Made by a program: the position numbers and the translations under genes
Shown: positions 1 through 8,167 of the stretch, one piece after another
Layout: each line of letters begins with the position of its first letter
Position numbering within the stretch: position 1 is the first letter of the stretch
The notes under the pieces: model-generated
Told to the model about the DNA's origin: nothing
Database searches by the model: none
The model's input: only the letters and a program-made list of their open reading frames with translations
Source: Cudoniella acicularis
Lineage: Eukaryota; Ascomycota; Leotiomycetes; Helotiales; Helotiaceae
Direction of reading: 5' to 3'
Length of the DNA: 16,799 bases
Assembly: GCA_013054445.1 (NCBI GenBank)
Contig: JAAMPI010001268.1
Span: 1-16,799 of the forward strand

Positions 1-2163
1 GGCTACCTTGAGCCAGGAGAGACTATGGAGGACGAGTATGATTTCAGTCAGTCGTTGCTCCCAGAGGAGATTATAGGTATAATCGATCATCTGCTCTGTG
101 ATGAGGTATGTTTAATTGAGAATTTACGAAGCGGTAATATTGCTAATTTTTCAGATGGCATGGCATATGGGATACCCACTAGCGCAAACAATCTTCAGCA
201 GCTTGTACATTGATAGGCTTTTGGATCCATGTCCTACAAACCTCGAGCAAACGTACTTCGATAGAAGTGAAAGCTGCTCAGATGAACCCCTTAACTTACA
301 AATCCTACGGGCATATTGCTTGGGTCTTGTAAAGACGTGCGGGTATGTTAACAATAGGGTTAGATCTGAGCACTTTTATGAGGTATTCTTCTTCAACTCC
401 CTTTTTAAATGCTGCTCACGCGTTTCATAGGAAGAGGACTTTGTTACCCACACCTTCAACAGAAGCCTCCTAGAGAATATCGAGCATGATGCAATCTTGG
501 ACCTAATCGCGGAGACCACAAAACTACTTTGTGACTCCCACAACATTTCGGATGAGTTGAAGGATGCTTTGGACTGCCGACTCACATTCCGGGCCTCTTT
601 TCTGAGAACCGTTGAATTAGCAGATTCAAGGACATCTTTAGAGGATAAGAAGGCACATTGGACTGCACTTCAGGCCTTCTTGCCCGCTCTCAAGTCATCA
701 GCCAGTCTAGGAAGGCCGGTTCCGGCATCTTTCAGTCACAAACTGCAGCGAAAACTGGCGAGCACAACCCCACCCCGTCCAATTGTTCAAATTAGCAAAG
801 AGGCTGCTTACGATTTTCTGGAGAGGATTTGTCGGGATGGTTCTGTCGCTGCTGAAGTTTTAAGATATTATGACAGTCACAGCCTTATGGTATGTCTTTG
901 TCGTATCATTTTCAACGGAGCTAATTTGCTGTGAAGACCTTTGTATTTCTATTTCAGCAACGCAAGCCACAGCCAGCCACTTACATTCGGACCTTACTTC
1001 AGCATTATATCTTTGGAGATATGACCATACTAGGAACTGTGTCAATCCGCCAGGTACTTGATGCTGATCTCGCAAGCGTGGTCATGCCAGCCCACATGTT
1101 ACTAGACCGAGCAAATGATGAGATCGAACTCCCAAGCGATCCACGATTTAAAATGGCCAACCAAATGGAAGTCTTTCGATCTCGAGCAGCAGGCTCCTAC
1201 CTTGATATCCTCCGCACCTTATGCCAGAATCGGTGCCGTATCCGTCGCACACTCTGTCGCACTATATCTGACTGGGAAGTTCTCCAACTCGACTCCGAGG
1301 AGCTCGATATGGACCTCCGCCAGTATACTGGTGAAGAACCCACCGTAACCCCTAACAACTCTCATGAACCTACTTACTCATTTCCATTGAGTTCATGGGC
1401 TTACTTCTACAAACTCCGTCAAATGGAATGGCTTGTACAAATGGGCTTCGAACTCGAAGTCTATCAAGCAGATGAGCACGCAACCATGTATTGGTATCTG
1501 CAATATCTCGCCAAAACACGGAGTCGTCACCTCGAACGGATAAGAGGTTTCGTCGTTCAGGCTCTCGGCGAAAATCGGCGCACTTCTGCAGTTTCTCGTG
1601 AAAAACGCGAGGAGTATATCACTGCGCTGGATTTCATCAACTACCACACCTTGGAATCTACCGCCACATACGGATTTGCAGATGCCCTTTCTTGCCTTTT
1701 CGTAGTTCTTGCCCGATTTTCACTAATTCAGTCTCCACCAAGACCTTACAGCGATGATTATAAGCGATACGAAGTTCGCATGAAACCTTTCCAATTAATA
1801 GGTCTTCCGGAACTCATTCCGTTTGACGATTTGACTAAAATCGTCACTCAACCCGAAGGATCTATTGTCGATCTTCTTCAATTCGCCGCCGAGTCCGTCC
1901 AAGGAGCCAAGAAGGGCTTCGAGTTACTCAGCAAATTGAATCCAAAAGAAGCGTTCTGTCAGGGCTCGCATGATAGTTGGTTGAAGAATGTTAAAGATTG
2001 CTTGAAAGCATGCATCTTTACTGGGATCTCCATTGCTTCAGTGAGGAAGGCTTATGAAGGAATGGGCAAGAATGAGAAAATTAAGATCAGGATCGAGATT
2101 CCGACTAGTGGAAAAGGATATCATGGTTGGTGGGTTGTTCCCAAAATAATTCCAACCCCTTGA
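1..2163 (+). CDS. MAK10: NatC N-terminal acetyltransferase auxiliary subunit Mak10/Naa35 (5' partial)
   Basis: Mak10 is the large auxiliary subunit of the NatC complex, which anchors the Naa30 catalytic subunit to ribosomes for co-translational N-terminal acetylation. The window opens in frame with GYLEPGETMEDEYD, the stretch that follows the family's DPKMDS motif, so the first exon(s) lie off the left edge. Exons are 1-105, 155-382, 431-889 and 958-2163; introns are 106-154, 383-430 and 890-957, all GT..AG and all in phase 0. This gives about 665 residues. Recognised family stretches are LLCDEMAWHMGYPLAQT across junction 1, RTLCRTISDWEVLQLDSEEL, and SFPLSSWAYFYKLRQMEW with MYWYLQYLAKTRSRHLERIR. 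The C-terminus ends in a lysine/glutamate-rich stretch and a short WWVVPK segment. Branch-point-like tgctaat and gctaat lie near the acceptors of introns 1 and 3. Frame is open throughout, so it appears functional. Confidence 0.93.
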
Positions 2164-3292
2164 ACACCCACGCCGGGGGAGCTTTGCCACATGGATAGAA
2201 GGAGCCCGGAAGCAGACTCCAAATATCAAACACCACTTACTGTTGCACCCCGTCTTAGAAGCTACGCCAGACAATCAAGACTAGAGATAAATGAATCATC
2301 TCTTCGAATATACTCCCATTCGGCTGGGGAAGGCACAAGTACGAGAATCCTCATAGACAAGCTACTTCCCGGAACCCTCTACAAATTGAAGTCCTTCTAC
2401 GTTCAGCTCGACCAAAATTATTTATACCTCGGTTTCAGGCGAATCGCATAGCACAGTTTCTTTCTTCTGAACCTCATACTCCAATACAGGGTTTACCTTG
2501 TATTTTCACGACCCATCCTCTGCAGCTGACAAAATTATCCCATCACGAATCTCATGCCTATATTTCTTCCATTTATGGTGACCAAGGAGGTAGGAGGAGC
2601 ATCTCAGATTTCTCTAGAATTTTTGCCGGTAAATTGGGCCTACGAGAGTAAGCCTGGATACCTGGCCTCGTTTTTCATTCACGCAAAATATATGGTAATT
2701 CTGAAAAGCTCCAGGTTAAAATTAAACAGCTTACAGATACCCCTATCTTGACTCCAGGAGGCTAGTTTAACTACTTTTTATATACCCACCTCTTCTTTAC
2801 TCTTACAACCAGCAGCTTTCTTCGGTATAATTCAAATCGCATCGGCACAACTTAAAATCTTACCTCGATACATCTTGAACAGGTACAACTTATGGATTAT
2901 ACCGACCGAACTACACTAATTATCAATTAGTAGTCTAAGTAACCCCCAATCTGGCGTTTGTAGTCTTATATTTCCCGTCTTTTGGCACTCACTGAAAACG
3001 ATATTTTCAGGGGCCAGGATTTCCTCCGAAGCCGTTTCTACTTGCCGAACGGTCTCCTTTCTCGGTGTAATCTCAACCTTGTCTCAAAGTCTAGGAAAGA
3101 AAGTAGTGGGGATGAGAGATGTGATTTCCTAGCAGCTGCCTACCATAAGAGTAAGATTTTCCTCGCTGAGAAGTAGTTAAAAGCAACGGCATTGGCATAT
3201 CTGTTTGGAAGAAGGATAATCTTCAACACAGCAGTTTACCCTAGTAAAGTCTCCTCTTTACAAACTTGCTACATTTCGATTATATATACAAG
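2164..3292. other. Intergenic region between MAK10 and the SDR pseudogene
   Basis: No gene that I can support. Short open frames at 2191-2451 (+) and 2982-3176 (+) have no recognisable domain. A TATA-like tttttatata at about 2775-2784 is followed by a CT-rich stretch, which resembles a fungal core promoter. A 12-codon ORF (2892-2930) and a 7-bp-arm palindrome (2915-2931) lie between it and the downstream ATG, so this could be the promoter and leader of the SDR locus. That is inference. Confidence 0.5.
2915..2931. repeat. Perfect inverted repeat, 7-bp arms, 3-bp spacer
   Basis: The sequence is ACTAATT-ATC-AATTAGT. It lies about 360 bp upstream of the SDR pseudogene ATG and overlaps the end of a 12-codon ORF at 2892-2930. 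It may be a dimeric transcription factor site or chance in AT-rich DNA. Confidence 0.5.
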
Positions 3293-3909
3293 ATGGAAGA
3301 AAAGCCAAATGATTACTATGTTACCCTCCCGCAATTCACCAGAGTCACATACCGAGATGTATATCCCGCCATTGATCCCACGGATCCTTCGAACAGTCAA
3401 GCTGGAAAGGCTGTCGTGATTACCGGAGCCAGTAAAGGACTCGGACGTTTAGTATTTACTCCTCCTCACTATCTACAAGAATATAATCTAACAATCACAA
3501 AAAAGCCATTCGCAAAACCCTTTGCCAAAGCAAGACCAAAGACCATTGTCCTCGTAGCCCGCTCAGCAGAAACCCTCGAGACAACTCAGCAAGAGGTTCT
3601 GTCCATCAACAAAAACATCGAGGTTCTAACCGTCCCAACCGATATCTCAAGTGAGACGTCTGTAACAGCACTTTGGGACAAAGTCAAAACGCATTTTGGA
3701 AAAGCGGATGTTTTGATCAATAACGCCGGGCCTCTTCACAACGGAACTATCGCTGATATGCCTGTTTCTAAATGGCGGCAATATTTCGTAAGTCTACTTC
3801 GAATCCGCTTCTGAAAAGGTGTCACAGTAACCTGACATTCCTCAAGGAAACAAATATCCGCGGTTCCTTCCTGCAAACTCAAAACTTCCTAAAACCCCTC
3901 GGCAAATCC

Positions 3910-3912
3910 TAA
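3910..3912 (+). other. Premature in-frame TAA in the SDR pseudogene
   Basis: The codon lies between GKS and RGIIINLTS in a frame that is otherwise continuous from 3847 to 4293. It is one base change from CAA, GAA or AAA. A sequencing error cannot be excluded from the sequence alone, but the independent Tyr-to-His and Pro-to-Leu changes downstream argue for real decay. Confidence 0.8.
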
Positions 3913-4271
3913 AGAGGCATCATAATCAACCTCACCTCTAGCCTCGCAACCCTTCTTTCCCCAAGCCTCTCAAGCCATTCCCTCTCCAAAATGGCCGTGC
4001 TCCAAATGCAAGCCTTCGTCGCAGCCGAAACTCCGAATGTGAATACTTTCGCTCTGCATCTTGGCACGGTGCTAGCGGATATGACGGAGGAGTCTTTCGT
4101 GCCTTTTTGTTTGGATACACCGGAGCTTGTTGGGGGTGTGGGCGTGTGGTTGTGTAAGGAGGAGGCGGGATTTTTGAGAGGGAGGTATGTGGATGTTAAT
4201 TGGAATGTGGAGGAGTTGGTGCAGAGGAGAGAGGAGATTTTGAGGGAGGGGAAGTTGAGTGTGGGGATTAC

Positions 4272-4281
4272 GGGGGGGGGG
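4272..4281 (+). repeat. G10 homopolymer near the 3' end of the SDR pseudogene
   Basis: A run of ten G residues lies four codons before the terminal TGA. It encodes Gly residues where relatives usually have a short Gly-Ser/Phe tail, so slippage may have altered the last few residues. It is also a likely place for base-count error. Confidence 0.8.
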
Positions 4282-4293
4282 CAGTTTTTGTGA

Positions 4294-4653
4294 GGTGGAG
4301 GGGAGGGCGAAGGAGAGATTATCATTACTCGGTAGTTCCTCGATGTAGGGTTAGAAAAATACAATATAACGTGGGGATGACAAATTATAGTGCCAAGTCG
4401 TACATACCTAGTAAACTTTTAACTCTTCAAGTGGTAGTCCTCCTAGCTGTTTGGCTTACGCTTCCTAAAACTGCTTTAAAATAACTTGAGAAAGGAAGGT
4501 ATAATAGAGTGCGAGTACCATTTTCACAGAATTGAGTCCATGAGCAGGGCGTATATGAAATAAAAGGAATATTTAGCCACAAAGTCTGCTCTGGATACCG
4601 CTTTATTTACATGACTTGAAACAGACAATATATCTATTTCACAGAGGTCTTTA
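4294..4653. other. Short intergenic region between convergent loci
   Basis: This stretch lies between the 3' ends of the SDR pseudogene (+) and the 2EXR-like gene (-). An AATAAA hexamer on the plus strand at 4559-4564 could serve as a polyadenylation signal for the plus-strand transcript, although it is about 270 bp past the stop. I see nothing else. Confidence 0.4.
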
Positions 4654-5739
4654 TTAAGACGGTCTGATCAAAAGGTCACGACGGCGAGACAATGCCACCT
4701 CTGGAAGTGAGGTAAAGTCTTTACCATCTGTTATCTCGCCAGTGACATCTTTGTAAATCAAGATTCGACTACGCAGAGTATAGTCGCACATCCCGACATA
4801 CTGTTCAGCATGTCCTTCCGCGGGCCTCGCGTCCAGAATCCCCCACGCCTTCTCAATCTGCTCCCGCTTCGAGTCAAAAACTTCCTTGAGAGCGGTCCCC
4901 TTCCACACTACTGACACTCTATCAAGTGTAAAGTCTTGCCTGAAGGTTTCGATGAGATTGGGGAATTCCAAGCACCACAATTTCAGTTTCGGAGACTCGG
5001 GATTATCCTCAAGTTGCATTGCCGGTAGGAAGAAATGCCGTAAATCCAATATCAATTCTTGAGGGGGACCACTCGAATTCATGATACGAAAGCAGGCTTC
5101 AATGGCTGGGCTCACCACACCTCCTTTGGCGACTTCTCCAGGGACTCTTTCCCAATGAATTTCATCCTCATAACGGTGTCGTGGCAAAACTCGACGCTCC
5201 CACCAGCGTCGTTTGAATCTACCAGGCTCGTCAAGCTCAAAGGGGAGTGGCTGTTTGATCTCGATGAGTATCCTTGGTATAAGGCCTCTTATGTTGGGTT
5301 TGAGGTGGTGGAGAAAGCTGTAGACCGCATCCCACGTGCCGTGTCCTCTAAAGCGTAGAGTGTTTTCAGAGTAGAACACGAATTCGGCTTCTGCAGCCAC
5401 GATTTTGTTGCACCACATGAGACTCGTGGCTAGTTTGGAACGATTAACAACATGGCGGCTCTTCTCCGAGGGCAGGGAATCAACCGTGCTACTGGATTCT
5501 TGGGAATTTTTGGAGCTTGATGATGATGATGATGATAAATATGTTGATTCGTACGATTCAGTAGTGGTGCTCGCATCTTCATGAACCCAAACCAAGACAG
5601 GATCCGGGGAAATCAAAGCATATTCGTAAATTTGATACCGAACCTCGCGAGGAAACTGAAGGAACGTCGGAGCAGGGTAGGTGAGGAGGCCTAAAGGTTG
5701 GCCTTTGCGCCAGCTGATTCTGCATACGGTTTTGGCCAT
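4654..5739 (-). CDS. 2EXR/F-box-like fungal hypothetical protein
   Basis: A single uninterrupted frame of 361 residues with ATG at 5739-5737. Residues about 25-43 read PTFLQFPREVRYQIYEYAL, which matches the opening of fungal 2EXR-like and related F-box-like proteins (a hydrophobic 'F..LP.E(V/I)R..IY.. L' pattern). This very large lineage-expanded family mostly has no known function; a protein-interaction or substrate-adaptor role is often assumed. A low-complexity Ser run follows (residues about 70-90, encoded by a TGA/TCA trinucleotide repeat). The rest is a mixed alpha/beta sequence with charged stretches and no membrane segment or signal peptide that I can see. No intron is needed. It is convergent with the SDR pseudogene and in tandem with the carrier gene to its right. 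Function unknown. Confidence 0.75.
   Translation of the reverse strand: MAKTVCRISWRKGQPLGLLTYPAPTFLQFPREVRYQIYEYALISPDPVLVWVHEDASTTTESYESTYLSSSSSSSSKNSQESSSTVDSLPSEKSRHVVNRSKLATSLMWCNKIVAAEAEFVFYSENTLRFRGHGTWDAVYSFLHHLKPNIRGLIPRILIEIKQPLPFELDEPGRFKRRWWERRVLPRHRYEDEIHWERVPGEVAKGGVVSPAIEACFRIMNSSGPPQELILDLRHFFLPAMQLEDNPESPKLKLWCLEFPNLIETFRQDFTLDRVSVVWKGTALKEVFDSKREQIEKAWGILDARPAEGHAEQYVGMCDYTLRSRILIYKDVTGEITDGKDFTSLPEVALSRRRDLLIRPS
5518..5536. repeat. Trinucleotide microsatellite (TGA)n encoding a Ser run
   Basis: Six perfect TGA units plus one base. Read on the minus strand as TCA codons, they make most of the eight-Ser tract in the 2EXR-like protein. Length is likely polymorphic between strains without breaking the frame. 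Confidence 0.85.
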
Positions 5740-6472
5740 CTTCCGTAGCTGACTGGCTTTGACAAAGATCTGAAATGGGTTTCTGATGAAATCGTTGTAG
5801 AAACTAAATTTTTGTGAAGCTGCGTCCCGTGTTCGATATTTTGAAGTCGCTCGGTTATTCTTCCCAGTTACAGTAGCAAGGTCCGGGCGGAGTGGTAGTA
5901 CAAGAATATTACATTGCTTGGTCGGGTAGCCAGCCTCCTATTGTTAATACTTAGCTTTTAAGAGAGCTACGGCTACATTATAGAGGTAAAAAAAAAGCTG
6001 CATGTTCTGACACAGGTAAGTTTCTATTGTACTGTGAGTAATTATGAACTATTCGGGGTTCAAATCCTTCCTGGCACTCAGAAAATACCCAATCGAGTCT
6101 GTAGAGTGCACTTATCAACGTAATACTTCACGATTTGAATTGGAGATGAAAGATCAAGAGTTTCCCAAGTCGAAATTTTGCAGCGAAGATTAAAAGTAAA
6201 GCATTAGGAAACAGAGCTAAAATACGCAAGAACAACATATATATTTCCGCAGATACCGGAACACGGTAGCCTCTAAAGCCATGCTAATAGATCTATATGT
6301 GAAAAGGGATCTAGAAATTCTGCATAATCAATCTGCAACCCTTCTAACCTAGGGTATCTAGCGCCTCCTATGTCCCAAGCCCACCATGAGTATCGTAACT
6401 ATATCATACATCATACAACACAGCACACAGCTGGCAACGAAGAGAGAGAGCGTTTTCCTGATCCTTTTACCC
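5740..6472. other. Intergenic region between the 2EXR-like gene and the carrier gene
   Basis: This 733-bp AT-rich stretch holds the presumed promoter of the minus-strand 2EXR-like gene and the 3' flank of the carrier gene. It contains an A9 tract near 5989-5997 and an isolated tRNA B-box-like 11-mer at 6057-6067 (see rejected items). I found no open frame with recognisable content. Confidence 0.5.
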
Positions 6473-7520
6473 TTATTTAGTCAAAACTTTGGCGGGAAGC
6501 TTTCTGCGAAGCCTGACCGTCTGCTCATACAAAACATCCTTAAAAGCAAATAAGAATGCCGCAGTCAGAACACTCTGGGTGACTTTAGGTCCAATACCTA
6601 AGACTGTTAGCCACGAAACTCTTCTGGAGACATATACTTACCCTTGTAGAATCCAACGTAGCCTTCCTCCCTTACGATCCTTCTCATACCATTAAGCATA
6701 CTCTCCTTATCTCCATCCCGGCCAGCAACATGCATGCGGCTCTTGACGGTGATATAGGGATAAGTAATGCTTGTCGCGAATAACTTGCCCAAAGCACCCA
6801 GTAGGAACGCAACGGTTGGCGTAATCCTCTTCTTCTTCTCCAGTATGTTCTTTAATTGCTCAAATATTGTGTATTGCAGGATTGGGTTGATAACCAATAC
6901 CAAAGCTGGCACCACGCCTGAGAATAATGCCTGTGGGCCTTCTTCTTTAATCAAAGCAAGAAGTGTTCCTAATGTCGTGGGTGCTTTGGGAGCCTTGACT
7001 CCAGGAAGAAGACTCTCATCCGTCTCCTTGTTCTGCTTCCTTGTGGTCATTCGTGTATTGACAACCCAAATTGGGTTTGTGAGCAAGACAGTCGCTGAGC
7101 CAGCGATAGCACCAGCAATCATAGACTCAATTGTTGTGAGTCTTTTAGACGCTCGTCCAGCCTTCACAGCCGCCTTCTCAAATCCAGACCGAGTCCATTC
7201 GTACCAGTAATAATAAACGAAGTTTGTGATACTGATGCCAAAGAGAGCTGAATCCAGACCTGCGTAGAGACCTGTCACTCCTTCTCTTTGTACAATGCGC
7301 TTGACTGCGTCGAGGAAGCCGGAATCGGCACGTTTGGATTCGACTTGGGCTCGAGTAGAAAGGGTTATGAGAGGATATCTACAACGCAGAGAATTAGTAG
7401 CAGAAACATGGAGGGAAAGGGGACTTTGTACGATAGAGCCATGGACAAGATGCCCCCTCCAGCACCACTAAGAGCATGCGCAACATTGTCGGACTGCTGA
7501 ACCGCTGTTGATGAAGCCAT
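6473..7520 (-). CDS. ANT1: Peroxisomal adenine nucleotide/cofactor carrier (Ant1/PMP34 type, mitochondrial carrier family)
   Basis: This type of carrier exchanges ATP/AMP or related cofactors across the peroxisomal membrane and supports fatty-acid activation for beta-oxidation. Exons on the minus strand are 7520-7432, 7378-6642 and 6597-6473, giving 316 residues, a usual length. Intron 1 (7431-7379, 53 nt, donor GTACAA) splits a Ser codon and joins MALS to YPLITLSTR. Intron 2 (6641-6598, 44 nt, donor GTAAGT) splits a Gly codon and joins FYKG to IGPK. Three carrier repeats are visible: YPLITLSTR, NPIWVVNTRM and YPYITVKSRM. Repeats 1 and 3 lack the acidic residue of the canonical PxDxxK/R signature, which is typical of the peroxisomal Ant1/PMP34/PXN branch. 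The start MASSTAVQQSDNVAHALSGA gives the expected short N-terminus before helix 1. The C-terminus LRRKLPAKVLTK is basic. It is divergent from Abp2 and shares a 647-bp upstream region. Exact substrate is inferred from family resemblance. Confidence 0.9.
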
Positions 7521-7650
7521 TTTGATTTTGTATAACTTTCTGAGATAAAGAAGGCGATTATGGACTCTGCCAACAAAACGGTTCAACTAATAAGTAGGAA
7601 GCGCTTGAGAGCAATATCCGTCCTTGCAGTTGCGCATATCAAAGCCATCT

Positions 7651-7689
7651 CCGAAGTTCGTTGTGCCGAAGTTCCTCTTGCCGAGGTTC
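7651..7689. repeat. Three phased copies of CCGARGTTC at 15-bp period
   Basis: CCGAAGTTC begins at 7651, CCGAAGTTC at 7666 and CCGAGGTTC at 7681, an exact 15-bp spacing with diverged 6-bp linkers. The repeat lies 131-169 bp upstream of the ANT1 start codon. Confidence 0.85.
7681..7686 (-). promoter_or_regulatory. Candidate FarA/FarB fatty-acid response core (CCTCGG)
   Basis: On the strand of the carrier gene this reads CCTCGG, the core bound by the Aspergillus FarA/FarB regulators upstream of fatty-acid catabolic and peroxisomal genes. It lies about 160 bp before the ATG of a peroxisomal carrier, a fitting target. The hexamer is short and also occurs elsewhere in the window by chance, so this is a suggestion. 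The two neighbouring repeat copies read CTTCGG, one mismatch away. Confidence 0.4.
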
Positions 7690-8167
7690 TATGGCCAAAC
7701 GCGTGTGAAGAATGCGCGCAGGCGGGGAAAGGTCGCACTTCGGGGGGCTATAGCTTGCCGTACTCCGTACCTAGGCAGCCTATCACGTTCTGCCAAGCCT
7801 TCTATTCTTAGACTGTTAATTAGGTGTCTTCCCAACCTCATTTTTCTCGTTTTGGAAGAAACGTCCCTCAATTAGCTACCATTTTTGTTACTCTCTCTTT
7901 TCTATCACCATATGAACATATCCTTACTGCACAGCACCTTGTACCACTTGACTTGTATATCTATATTTTAGCACTTTTATCTTTCATCGCTCCGTGCAGA
8001 AGGAATAATTGTATACCGGGGTCCTTGTTTCATCTCTTCCCTCCCTTCCAAGTCAAAGAGCCACTTTAATGAATACATCATTCCATGCATGTAACGAAGT
8101 TGTCGCGTCATTGTCGATGGGAATCTTATGAATTTGGTTCTCATAACTTGATGTCGCAGTCTTCATC

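Larger units (their letters stand above)
3293..4293 (+). pseudogene. Short-chain dehydrogenase/reductase (SDR), broken by an in-frame stop
   Basis: Classical SDRs are NAD(P)-dependent oxidoreductases with a Rossmann fold. Exons inferred are 3293-3451, 3506-3787 and 3847-4293; introns are 3452-3505 (54 nt, in-frame, so its removal rests on homology) and 3788-3846 (donor gtaagt). Visible motifs are the cofactor loop TGASKGLG, VLVARSAETLE, LINNAG and a Ser-bearing strand IINLTSS. Exon 3 has TAA at 3910-3912 after about 168 residues. The same frame then continues with clearly homologous SDR sequence to a TGA at 4291-4293. Two further family positions are altered: the catalytic YxxxK reads HSLSK (Tyr to His), and the usual HPG after the active site reads HLG. 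I see no GT..AG pair that would remove the stop without deleting the conserved core. A truncated 168-residue product with the cofactor site but no catalytic pair remains possible. The convergent neighbour is at 4654-5739. Confidence 0.8.
7521..8167. other. Bidirectional promoter region between ANT1 and Abp2
   Basis: The two ATGs point away from each other across 647 bp. The carrier-proximal part holds a phased triple repeat (7651-7689). The Abp2-proximal part is pyrimidine-rich (about 7890-8060), as is common in fungal promoters. Open frames crossing this region have no recognisable domains. Confidence 0.6.

Noticed and set aside
2191..2451. 86-codon plus-strand open frame after MAK10
   Set aside because: No domain, promoter or splice evidence; length is within chance for AT-moderate DNA.
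3910..3912. Programmed stop-codon readthrough of the SDR to make a longer isoform
   Set aside because: Known fungal readthrough favours TGA followed by CTA; this is TAA followed by AGA, and the catalytic Tyr downstream is missing, so a full-length product would still lack normal chemistry.
3293..4293. RIP (repeat-induced point mutation) as the cause of SDR decay
   Set aside because: The Tyr-to-His change needs T to C, the opposite of RIP, the gene is not AT-enriched, and no second copy is in the window.
3909..4364. 151-codon minus-strand open frame, Pro/Ser/Thr-rich
   Set aside because: It is the antisense shadow of the G-rich SDR 3' end; the plus strand has clear SDR homology.
6057..6067. 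GGTTCAAATCC, a perfect-looking tRNA B box, suggesting a tRNA or SINE
   Set aside because: The T stem around it pairs poorly, the following 7 bases find no matching 5' acceptor strand within tRNA distance, and no D arm or anticodon arm can be drawn.
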